Shown here: piece by piece, positions 1-4,940 of the stretch
How the letters are laid out: each line of letters opens with the position of its first letter
How positions within the stretch are numbered: the first letter of the stretch is position 1
Source: Nitrospirales bacterium
GTDB taxonomy: Bacteria; Nitrospirota; Thermodesulfovibrionia; Thermodesulfovibrionales; Dissulfurispiraceae
NCBI GenBank assembly: GCA_020846375.1
Contig: JADLDZ010000300.1
Coordinates: 1 to 8,313 of the forward strand
Length of the DNA: 8,313 nucleotides
Direction: 5' to 3'
Notes under the pieces: model-generated
What the model was told of the DNA's origin: nothing
Seen by the model: only the letters and a program-made list of their open reading frames with translations
The model's database searches: none
Program-made: the position numbers and the translations under genes

Positions 1-1001
1 AACTGCACCCACCCGTTCTCTTCACCGGGGATAGCACGCCTGAGCGCCTGCAATCTCTTCTTGCAGAACAGGGGGAGCGGCTGGCGGTCCTATCCGATGA
101 GGGGGGAATTTTCGCAGTCATGGCCGGCCTGTATTCGGGAGGCAGGACGAATATAGACGTAGTTCTGAAAGGTCACACCGGAAGAGCTGTCCGCGTAGAC
201 CGGCAAGGCCGCACGGTTTATCTGAACGAGCCTGCGCTTACCTTTGGGCTCTGTATCCAGCCGGACATCATCCGCCAACTATCAAAGACTCCCTTCCGGG
301 GGAACGGATGTCTCGCACGTTTTCTTTTCTGCATTCCTCAAAACAATATAGGGACCCGGACACCACACAGTAAGCCAATTCCCGGGAGCGTGAAGGCCGC
401 ATATCAAGTGGGCATCCACAGACTCTTAAACATACTACCAGCCTACGATGAGCACGGCAAAGAGGCACCGCGGATACTGACCCTTGACCGGGGAGCAAAC
501 GAAGAATGGGAGGCATTTTTCGCCTTTGTTGAGGGCAGTATAGGAGAGGGCAAGGAGCTTGAGCCTATACAGGACTGGGCCGGAAAGCTACCAGGGGCGG
601 CACTGCGCATTGCCGGGCTCATGACAGTTGTTGAACAAGGCGAAGCGGCACGGACAATACCAGCCGGAACCATGGAGCATGCCTTAAACCTTTGTGAGCT
701 GCTCATTCCGCACGCACAAGCAGCATTCGATCTGATCGAAGGCGATGACTCACAGCATGATGCCAAGCATATATTGAAGTGGATATTGGCGAGGGGGAAA
801 CCTGCCTTCGGGAAATCAGATATGTACCGGGAACTCCGTCGATTCAATGACGGCAACCGGCTTGCTAAGGCTCTCCAAGTGCTTGCTAACAGGCATATTA
901 TCAGTGACCCGATAGCGGCACCAGCAGGAACGAGAGGCGGCAGGACTTCAATAACCTATAAAGTGAATCCTGCAATTTCCTGGAAGGATGTGTGCGTATA
1001 G
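1..1001 (+). CDS. DUF3987 (YfjI-like) replication-associated protein, C-terminal part
   Basis: The reading frame is open from the left edge (first full codon at position 3), so the gene is cut at its 5' end; 332 residues are visible. The residues just before the ATG at 120 (TPERLQSLL, then LAVLSDEGGIF with a Walker B-like hydrophobic-DE motif) run smoothly into it and match the DUF3987 family, so 120 is not the start. Family members are ATPase/helicase-like proteins common in prophages and integrative elements, often near a primase domain, and are thought to act in element replication. The last part (about 756-965) is alpha-rich and resembles a winged helix, with AKHILKWIL, SDMYRELRRF and LAKALQVLANRHIISD. 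The ATP-binding loop and any primase domain would be upstream. The stop codon lies inside the first unit of the 9-bp repeat array. The family call is fairly firm; the role is inferred. Confidence 0.8.
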   Translation, partial: LHPPVLFTGDSTPERLQSLLAEQGERLAVLSDEGGIFAVMAGLYSGGRTNIDVVLKGHTGRAVRVDRQGRTVYLNEPALTFGLCIQPDIIRQLSKTPFRGNGCLARFLFCIPQNNIGTRTPHSKPIPGSVKAAYQVGIHRLLNILPAYDEHGKEAPRILTLDRGANEEWEAFFAFVEGSIGEGKELEPIQDWAGKLPGAALRIAGLMTVVEQGEAARTIPAGTMEHALNLCELLIPHAQAAFDLIEGDDSQHDAKHILKWILARGKPAFGKSDMYRELRRFNDGNRLAKALQVLANRHIISDPIAAPAGTRGGRTSITYKVNPAISWKDVCV

Positions 1002-1067
1002 AACGTATAAAACGTATAGAACTGGGCAATTATCGCAGGTTTTATACGTTCTATACGTTTTATACGC
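994..1067. repeat. Six 9-bp units, three direct plus three inverted (candidate iteron origin or hairpin)
   Basis: Three head-to-tail copies of CGTATARAA (995-1003, 1004-1012, 1013-1021) are followed after an 18-bp spacer by three copies of the reverse complement (1040-1048, 1049-1057, 1058-1066). The variable base is G, A, G in the left set. Read in the same orientation from the outside in, it is A, G, A in the right set. The two 29-bp arms (994-1022 and 1039-1067) can pair with three non-Watson-Crick positions. Shifting by one unit gives perfect 18-bp pairing. The array begins in the last codons of the DUF3987 gene and ends 3 bp before the ribosome binding site of the next gene. Repeated binding sites beside a replication gene suggest an origin; a regulatory hairpin is the alternative. 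Confidence 0.85.
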
Positions 1068-1070
1068 AAG

Positions 1071-1075
1071 GGAGG
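1071..1075 (+). promoter_or_regulatory. Ribosome binding site deciding the start of the 90-aa gene
   Basis: GGAGG lies 9 bp before ATG 1085 and only 3 bp after the last base of the inverted repeat array. This favours ATG 1085 over the upstream in-frame GTG at 992. A folded repeat in the mRNA would sit right beside this site. Confidence 0.65.
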
Positions 1076-1084
1076 GAACAGAAA

Positions 1085-1357
1085 ATGAAGTGGAGGGCGT
1101 TCATGAAAAAAGACCAAGACGACAGGGAAACTCTTCGGGAAACTTTCGAGCACCTCTTCCAGGAGCACGCTGTGCGGATGAAGAGCTACCCGACCACCAT
1201 CGATGAGATCAGGGCGCACGACCCGGAAGCGGCGGATGAGATCGTCCAACTGTCGAGGGCGATGGACCAAGCATGGTACCGGGAGGACCTTCCGGCCTTC
1301 AGGGAGAGCATGACCAAACTGGAGGAGCGGTATCTTCAGGCGATAAGAGAGTTGTAA
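1085..1357 (+). CDS. Small unknown protein of the element (90 aa)
   Basis: The start is taken as ATG 1085, because GGAGG at 1071-1075 sits 9 bp upstream. An in-frame GTG at 992 would add a low-complexity run encoded by the repeat array and is unlikely to be used. The 90-residue product is charged and predicted mostly helical, with no signal peptide, membrane segment or cysteine. Its C-terminal half (SRAMDQAWYREDLPAFRESMTKLEERYLQAI) reads as an amphipathic helix pair. I do not recognise a family with certainty. Its place directly after the replication protein and repeat array makes a replication accessory or copy-control role possible, but this is only context. It is followed by a run of eight T and a hairpin, then by the separate promoter of the excisionase-like gene. 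Confidence 0.7.
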   Translation: MKWRAFMKKDQDDRETLRETFEHLFQEHAVRMKSYPTTIDEIRAHDPEAADEIVQLSRAMDQAWYREDLPAFRESMTKLEERYLQAIREL

Positions 1358-1367
1358 TTTTTTTTCA

Positions 1368-1388
1368 CATTGGATCAGGCATCCGATG
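1368..1388. repeat. Inverted repeat behind a T8 tract
   Basis: Arms CATTGGAT (1368-1375) and ATCCGATG (1381-1388) are complementary except for one T-G pair, around a 5-base loop. Eight T residues (1358-1365) follow directly on the stop codon of the 90-aa gene and come before the hairpin. That order does not fit an intrinsic terminator on the + strand. The repeat lies just upstream of the excisionase promoter, so it could be a binding site for a regulator or for recombination proteins. Confidence 0.5.
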
Positions 1389-1393
1389 GGGCT

Positions 1394-1422
1394 TTGTAAC
1401 ATACTGAACTAAAAACTATAAA
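1394..1422 (+). promoter_or_regulatory. Sigma70-type promoter for the excisionase-like gene
   Basis: TTGTAA (1394-1399, 4 of 6 consensus bases) and TATAAA (1417-1422, 5 of 6) are separated by 17 bp. Predicted transcription start is near 1429, giving a leader of about 19 nt before ATG 1448. Confidence 0.5.
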
Positions 1423-1447
1423 AGCTGGTTGTCCCTAAGCTGTCACC

Positions 1448-1690
1448 ATGAAAGAGGGGAATAAAAACATAGAACCGAGGAGACGGCTCATCTCCATAAA
1501 AGAGGCAGGGGAGTATCTCTCCCGCTCTCACTGGACCGTTGCGGAGATGGTACGCACCGGCAAGCTCCCCTATGTCCGGGATGGCAGAAGGAAACTTTTG
1601 GACCTTAAGGACTTGGATGCGTGGATTGACGGCAACAAGTTCATCGAACACGATACCGGAACACTTCCCTACCTGAAAGAAATCTCTTGA
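1448..1690 (+). CDS. Excisionase-like DNA-binding protein (MerR/HTH_17 type)
   Basis: This 80-residue protein has the compact winged-helix pattern of the excisionase/AlpA-like HTH_17 family. ISIKEAGEYLSRSHWTVAEMVRTGKLP (about residues 16-41) forms the helix-turn-helix, and the wing YVRDGRRKLLDLKDLDAWI (42-60) follows. Such proteins bind DNA as recombination directionality factors or as transcription activators in mobile elements. ATG 1448 is the only sensible start, since the helix-turn-helix begins soon after. No good Shine-Dalgarno is visible, so translation may be weak. A promoter lies just upstream. The stop codon TGA overlaps the -35 box of the next promoter. Position two genes before the integrase fits a role in excision, but a regulatory role cannot be excluded from sequence. 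Confidence 0.8.
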   Translation: MKEGNKNIEPRRRLISIKEAGEYLSRSHWTVAEMVRTGKLPYVRDGRRKLLDLKDLDAWIDGNKFIEHDTGTLPYLKEIS

Positions 1691-1715
1691 CATAAATATA
1701 CCAATGGTATATTAT
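1687..1715 (+). promoter_or_regulatory. Near-consensus sigma70 promoter of the XRE-integrase unit
   Basis: A perfect -35 TTGACA (1687-1692) and a 5-of-6 -10 TATTAT (1710-1715) are separated by exactly 17 bp. The expected transcription start is at 1721-1722, the A or T of the XRE start codon. The -35 box overlaps the stop codon of the excisionase-like gene, and the 19-bp palindrome fills much of the spacer and enters the -10. Confidence 0.8.
1695..1713. promoter_or_regulatory. 19-bp palindromic operator
   Basis: AATATACCAATGGTATATT is a perfect inverted repeat with 9-bp arms around one central base. It lies between the -35 and -10 boxes and covers the first four bases of the -10. A protein bound here would block RNA polymerase. 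The XRE protein encoded immediately downstream is the natural candidate, giving negative autoregulation. I saw no second full copy in the window. Confidence 0.75.
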
Positions 1716-1720
1716 AACGC

Positions 1721-1957
1721 ATGACACCGGAAGAGTTAAAAATATGGCGGAAACAAAGAGGATACACACAGGAGGAACTGGCAAAGATTCTTGGCGTTAC
1801 CAAGACCACGGTTTACCGATGGGAGGCAGCAATGAGAGAGATTCCACCCTTCCTCGCGCTTGCCCTTGAGTGCGTGGAAAAGAAAAAAGGAGGTGAACAG
1901 AAGAGGCAAGGGACAACGAAAACGAAAGGAGAACCTAACCATGGGAAGCGTTTATAA
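1721..1957 (+). CDS. XRE-family HTH regulator, probably leaderless and autoregulated
   Basis: This 78-residue protein is a single Cro/CI-type domain. Helix 2 is TQEELAKILGV (16-26) and the recognition helix is TKTTVYRWEA (27-36). A helical stretch follows (IPPFLALALECVE, 41-53), then a basic, poorly ordered tail. There is no ligand or dimerisation domain, so it resembles the small repressors of phage and mobile elements. The predicted transcription start coincides with ATG 1721 and no Shine-Dalgarno is possible upstream of it, so translation is likely leaderless. The promoter carries a 19-bp palindrome that it probably binds. Its last 17 bp overlap the integrase gene, so it and the integrase are probably cotranscribed and translationally coupled. 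Inferred role: repressor limiting its own and integrase expression. Confidence 0.82.
   Translation: MTPEELKIWRKQRGYTQEELAKILGVTKTTVYRWEAAMREIPPFLALALECVEKKKGGEQKRQGTTKTKGEPNHGKRL
1887..1896 (+). promoter_or_regulatory. Shine-Dalgarno-like decamer without a start codon
   Basis: AAGGAGGTGA matches the complement of the usual 16S rRNA 3' tail at every position, yet no ATG, GTG or TTG follows within the normal 5-12 nt. It lies inside the XRE reading frame right after a run of six A (1883-1888). It may pause or retain ribosomes ahead of the integrase start 45 bp downstream. It could also be chance in a purine-rich stretch. Confidence 0.4.
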
Positions 1958-3041
1958 GCGCGGTGGAGTGTGGTGGATTAAATATTACCGCAATGGGAAG
2001 CCCTTCTATGAAAGCAGCGGATCGGAAAAGGAGACGGACGCGAAAAAGCTTCTCAAAAGCAGAGAAGGCGACATCGTAAACGGTAAGTTTCATGGCCTGA
2101 AGGTAGAGCGCATTCTTTTCGACGAGCTCGCAGAGGGCCTTCTCGATGATTACCGGATCAACGGCAGGAAATCCCTGGAACGAGTGGAGTGCAGCTTGAA
2201 ACATCTCCAGCAACATTTCGCAGGGACGAAAGCCGTGAGCATCACTACCAGAGAGATTCAGCGGTATATCCTAAAACGGCAGGACGAGGAGGCCAAGAAC
2301 GGAACCATCAACCGGGAGCTCTCCGCATTGCAACGAGCCTTCACCCTGGCATCACGGCAGACTCCACCGAAGGTGGTAAACGTCCCATTCATTCCGAAGT
2401 TGAAAGAGAGCAATGTCCGTACCGGATACTTTGAGCACATGGACTACCTGAAGCTCAAAGAGACATTGCCGGAACACCTGCAGCCAGTTCTTGTCATGGG
2501 GTATCACACCGGCATGAGGAAAGAGGAGGTCCTCTCCCTGCAATGGTCTCAAGTCGATATGGTAGAGGGGAAGATAACTCTCACCCCAGAGTCTACCAAA
2601 AACGGCGAATCCCGCATAATATTCCTTTCCGGGGAGCTGTTTCAGAGCATCCTGAATCAAAAAATACTCAGAGATGAGAAGCACCCCGCGTGCCCCTATG
2701 TGTTCTTCAATAATGGAGAGCGGATCAAAAAGGACTTTCGTGATTCATGGCAGATGGCATGCAAGGTTTCCGGGAACAAAGGACGACTTTTCCATGATCT
2801 TCGGAGAACGGCGGTACGGAACCTCGTACGGTCCGGCGTTCCGGAAACAGTAGCCATGAAGATTTCCGGACACAAAACACGGGCCGTCTTTGATCGCTAC
2901 AACATAACCAGCGAATCAGACCTGAAGAGTGCGGCGGAAAAGGTAGCACAGTTACACAGGGCCGCCGTTGAGAGAAGGGAACAAGTGGACGGTGACAAAA
3001 TGGTTACATTCAGGGAAAGTGAGGTTGAGGAAAAACCGTGA
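1941..3041 (+). CDS. int: Tyrosine recombinase / phage-type integrase
   Basis: This 366-residue site-specific recombinase would integrate and excise the element. The N-terminus (MGSVYKRGGVWWIKYYRNGK) resembles arm-binding domains of tRNA-targeting integrases. Residues about 58-145 form the helical core-binding domain, and about 160-335 the catalytic domain. All catalytic residues are present: R193 (HTGMRKEE), K220 (STKNGES), H285 and R288 (HDLRRT), H311 (SGHKT) and nucleophile Y320 (FDRYN). Start ATG 1941 is chosen because AGGAG (1927-1931) precedes it by 9 bp; the frame is open upstream to 1836 but has no better start. It overlaps the XRE gene by 17 bp in another frame. It stops 26 bp from the CCA end of tRNA-Leu and points towards it, so tRNA-Leu is the predicted attachment site. 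The gene looks intact. Confidence 0.95.
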   Translation: MGSVYKRGGVWWIKYYRNGKPFYESSGSEKETDAKKLLKSREGDIVNGKFHGLKVERILFDELAEGLLDDYRINGRKSLERVECSLKHLQQHFAGTKAVSITTREIQRYILKRQDEEAKNGTINRELSALQRAFTLASRQTPPKVVNVPFIPKLKESNVRTGYFEHMDYLKLKETLPEHLQPVLVMGYHTGMRKEEVLSLQWSQVDMVEGKITLTPESTKNGESRIIFLSGELFQSILNQKILRDEKHPACPYVFFNNGERIKKDFRDSWQMACKVSGNKGRLFHDLRRTAVRNLVRSGVPETVAMKISGHKTRAVFDRYNITSESDLKSAAEKVAQLHRAAVERREQVDGDKMVTFRESEVEEKP

Positions 3042-3067
3042 TAACCTTGCAACTATTTGATTTTAAA

Positions 3068-3152
3068 TGGTGCGAGAGAGGGGAGTTGAACCCCTACGGA
3101 TTGCTCCACTGGATCCTAAGTCCAGCGCGTCTGCCAGTTCCGCCACTCTCGC
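3068..3152 (-). tRNA. tRNA-Leu (anticodon TAG), CCA encoded
   Basis: The - strand folds as a class II tRNA. The acceptor stem is GCGAGAG with CTCTCGC, followed by discriminator A and an encoded CCA (3068-3070). The D arm is typical of leucine tRNAs. The anticodon stem CTGGA/TCCAG has loop CTTAGGA, giving anticodon TAG at 3116-3118. There is an extended variable region, and the T arm is AGGGG-TTCAACT-CCCCT. It should read CUN leucine codons. Its 3' end faces the integrase gene, so the element has probably restored this end from its own attachment site. The promoter is on the right-hand (host) side. Confidence 0.95.
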
Positions 3153-3168
3153 TCGTATTAACTCTTTG

Positions 3169-3174
3169 ATTATA
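3169..3174 (-). promoter_or_regulatory. Possible -10 box of the tRNA-Leu promoter
   Basis: On the - strand this reads TATAAT, a perfect -10, placed so that transcription would start about 10 nt before the tRNA 5' end. I see no good -35 at the usual distance, so this is a weak call. Confidence 0.4.
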
Positions 3175-3323
3175 CCTGTTTATTGATACTTTTCCTCTCT
3201 TGATCAGATCCTGTGCATCCTGTGTACCCGTTTTTGGCGCCTATCCCACTGCAGATCGATCCAGGGCGGACAACAAAACTTATGCACCACAAGCCGTTGT
3301 TTATTATTTTTCTGAAGAACTCC

Positions 3324-4592
3324 TTATTCACCTGTCCCATCCTCAAGAGCCGGGAACCCTAGTCCCTCTACCTCCTGCAGCGTCTTTCCCGCAATACCCT
3401 GCAGGTCTCCATACATCCCGACAGTTGACTGCATTACACGATTAATCTGTTCCTCGCGTTTGGCCCATTGTTTTGAAATCGCCTTCTTCTCTTTATCGAG
3501 GTCTTCCTGCATGGAAGAGAAGGCTTCGACAATTGCCTGAATACGTTGACGGAAACGCGGGCCGGTAAGATATTGATAGACCACCTCCATTTTGGTTTGT
3601 TGCCCCTCTGTAGCCTGCCGGGCGGAAGCGACCTCAATAAGTGTATGGCGAAGGGTCACAGCAACAGGCACTGCTGCCCGCGGATGCGTCACCCATACAC
3701 CATCGACTAACTCGAACGTTTCTACACCCTTTGGGAGAGCCTGGCTGACAATTACGGCAATTTCCGCTTTAGCGGTTCGTTGATCGTCGCGGAGCTTTCC
3801 GAGCCATCCATCGCTCCAGTTTTTGGTGCGTTTCGATTCCCACAGAATGGTGCCGCAGGTCTGACCGAAGGGTCCGCACACACGATGCAAGATATCACCT
3901 CCGTGTTCACCCTTGGGGACGGGTTCGACGGCGTCGCGGGGAAACTTTGTGCTTAACAAGGCTTCAAGTTCAAGTTCCTGAACTTCACCCTGGAGTTGCT
4001 GGGAACCTTGCTCGGCCTTTCGCTTGAGCTCCTCAATCTGTTTTTGCATCGACGCAATGGTCTGCTCTTTTTCAAGCACTTTGAGTTTTAGCTGCTCCTC
4101 GGCTTCTTTGAGTGCTTGCTTGCGTATATCGGCAAGCCCCTCCTGAATTCTCTTTTCAACAGTCAGGTCAAATTCTCGCTTTGCATCGTCAAGCTCACGC
4201 TGTTTCCGAATGAGTTCCGCCTGTGCTTTCTGTGCCTCGGAGAGTTTCTCCTCCCGTTGCTTGAGGACTTCCTGGAGATCAGTAATCTCCTTGTCTTTCT
4301 GCTCAAGGTCGGTTGCCATGGCAAGCCTGACTCTTTTGGCCTCTTCGGTAGCGATTCTGGCACGTTCCTGTCCCAGCTTTTCAGCGACTTGATTGTCAAT
4401 GGACTCTTTTGCTTTTGTAAGAGCCTCTTCACTCTGGCGTAGTGAGATATCGCGCCTGGTAATATCGGCATCTTTTTCCGCCAGTTGTTTTTGAAATTGT
4501 CGTCGTGTGGATTCTATGAGCGGGGCTGCGAGAGATTCAGTGAGTTTAATCTCAGCCTTGCATTTTGGACAGGTAATCGTTGGCTCTGTCAT
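3324..4592 (-). CDS. DUF2130 protein: coiled coil plus PD-(D/E)XK nuclease-like domain
   Basis: This 422-residue protein has three parts. The N-terminus carries one CPKC knuckle (C8, C11), which looks like half of a zinc ribbon. Residues about 27-210 are a long Glu/Lys/Gln-rich coiled coil. The DUF2130 domain (about 205-365) follows, with EPVPKGEHGGDI and GTILWESKRTKNWSDGWLGKLRDDQ, both characteristic of the family. D233, E252 and K254 (spaced like D...ExK) with an acidic helix before them fit a PD-(D/E)XK nuclease core. A second, shorter helical segment (about 360-410) ends the protein. The start ATG 4592 has AGGAG 6 bp upstream. Family members are poorly characterised, so DNA cleavage is a structural inference. 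It stands alone between the tRNA and the dehydrogenase. No signal peptide is seen, so it is probably cytoplasmic. Confidence 0.85.
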   Translation of the reverse strand: MTEPTITCPKCKAEIKLTESLAAPLIESTRRQFQKQLAEKDADITRRDISLRQSEEALTKAKESIDNQVAEKLGQERARIATEEAKRVRLAMATDLEQKDKEITDLQEVLKQREEKLSEAQKAQAELIRKQRELDDAKREFDLTVEKRIQEGLADIRKQALKEAEEQLKLKVLEKEQTIASMQKQIEELKRKAEQGSQQLQGEVQELELEALLSTKFPRDAVEPVPKGEHGGDILHRVCGPFGQTCGTILWESKRTKNWSDGWLGKLRDDQRTAKAEIAVIVSQALPKGVETFELVDGVWVTHPRAAVPVAVTLRHTLIEVASARQATEGQQTKMEVVYQYLTGPRFRQRIQAIVEAFSSMQEDLDKEKKAISKQWAKREEQINRVMQSTVGMYGDLQGIAGKTLQEVEGLGFPALEDGTGE

Positions 4593-4940
4593 ACGCCTCT
4601 CCTGACATCAGCCCCCCAGCGTGTACAAGGGAGTGCGGTTTATTGCAATTCAATGCCTGCATTAAGAATATTCTTGTTTTGTATATATACAAAAAAGTTA
4701 TTAATAATAGTACGTTATGCGTACCAAAAACAAGCCTTATTTTTTATGAATAGAATAGGGAAACTGACCATAGCGTCGGGGAATCAGGTATCAATTCCGG
4801 CAATCGGACAGCAATACCCAAGAGACTTTCATTTTTTGGTCAACAAAGAGAGACAACAGCCGATCAGGGCGACTCCCCACAAGGGGTTTTCGCACAAGCA
4901 CCTTCCGCTACGGATATGCGGATACCGTCGGGTGCGTTCC
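4593..4940. other. Intergenic gap between DUF2130 and the dehydrogenase gene
   Basis: This 348-bp gap holds no gene I can support. The part nearest DUF2130 (4642-4724) is AT-rich and made of short palindromes, reported separately. At 4869-4893, GCGA/TCGC and CCCC/GGGG can stack into a short hairpin with an internal loop, but no T tract makes it a convincing terminator for the dehydrogenase. No clear sigma70 promoter for DUF2130 stands out, although it must lie here if the gene is transcribed independently. Confidence 0.6.
4642..4724. repeat. Cluster of six short palindromes upstream of DUF2130
   Basis: In order: ATTGCAAT (4642-4649), AATGC-CT-GCATT (4652-4663), AAGAATATTCTT (4664-4675), GTATATATAC (4681-4690), TTATTAATAA (4698-4707) and GTACG-TTATG-CGTAC (4710-4724). 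Each is a perfect inverted repeat. They are not copies of one another, so this is not a simple tandem repeat. The block lies 50-130 bp before the DUF2130 start and may hold its promoter or operators. Confidence 0.6.

Larger units (their letters stand above)
1..3070. mobile_element. Right-hand end of an integrative element inserted at tRNA-Leu (partial)
   Basis: All five genes here run on the + strand: a DUF3987 replication protein, a small unknown protein, an excisionase-like protein, an XRE regulator and a tyrosine recombinase. The recombinase ends 26 bp before the encoded CCA end of a tRNA-Leu gene on the opposite strand, the usual arrangement when an element has integrated into a tRNA 3' end and rebuilt it. 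Beyond the tRNA the gene types and strand change. No capsid, conjugation or other cargo gene is visible, so satellite, prophage and ICE/IME remain open. The right boundary is inferred to lie in the 3' half of the tRNA. The left boundary, which should carry a duplicate of the tRNA 3' end, is outside the window. Confidence 0.75.

Noticed and set aside
992..1084. Upstream GTG start extending the 90-aa protein to 121 aa
   Set aside because: The extension is a translation of the 9-bp repeats, and the GGAGG before ATG 1085 gives a much better start.
1883..1957. Programmed frameshift at A6 plus the Shine-Dalgarno-like site, making an XRE-integrase fusion
   Set aside because: A -1 shift meets a TGA at 1894-1896 at once. 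Reaching the integrase frame needs +1, and the A run is not in the usual slippery phase. The integrase also has its own start and ribosome binding site.
3208..3225. Two adjacent copies of a 9-bp word (ATCCTGTGC / ATCCTGTGT)
   Set aside because: Only two short copies, not palindromic, with no related copy near an expected attachment site; chance is likely.
4869..4893. Hairpin as terminator of the dehydrogenase gene
   Set aside because: The stems are only 4 bp each, split by an internal loop, and no T tract follows on the - strand.
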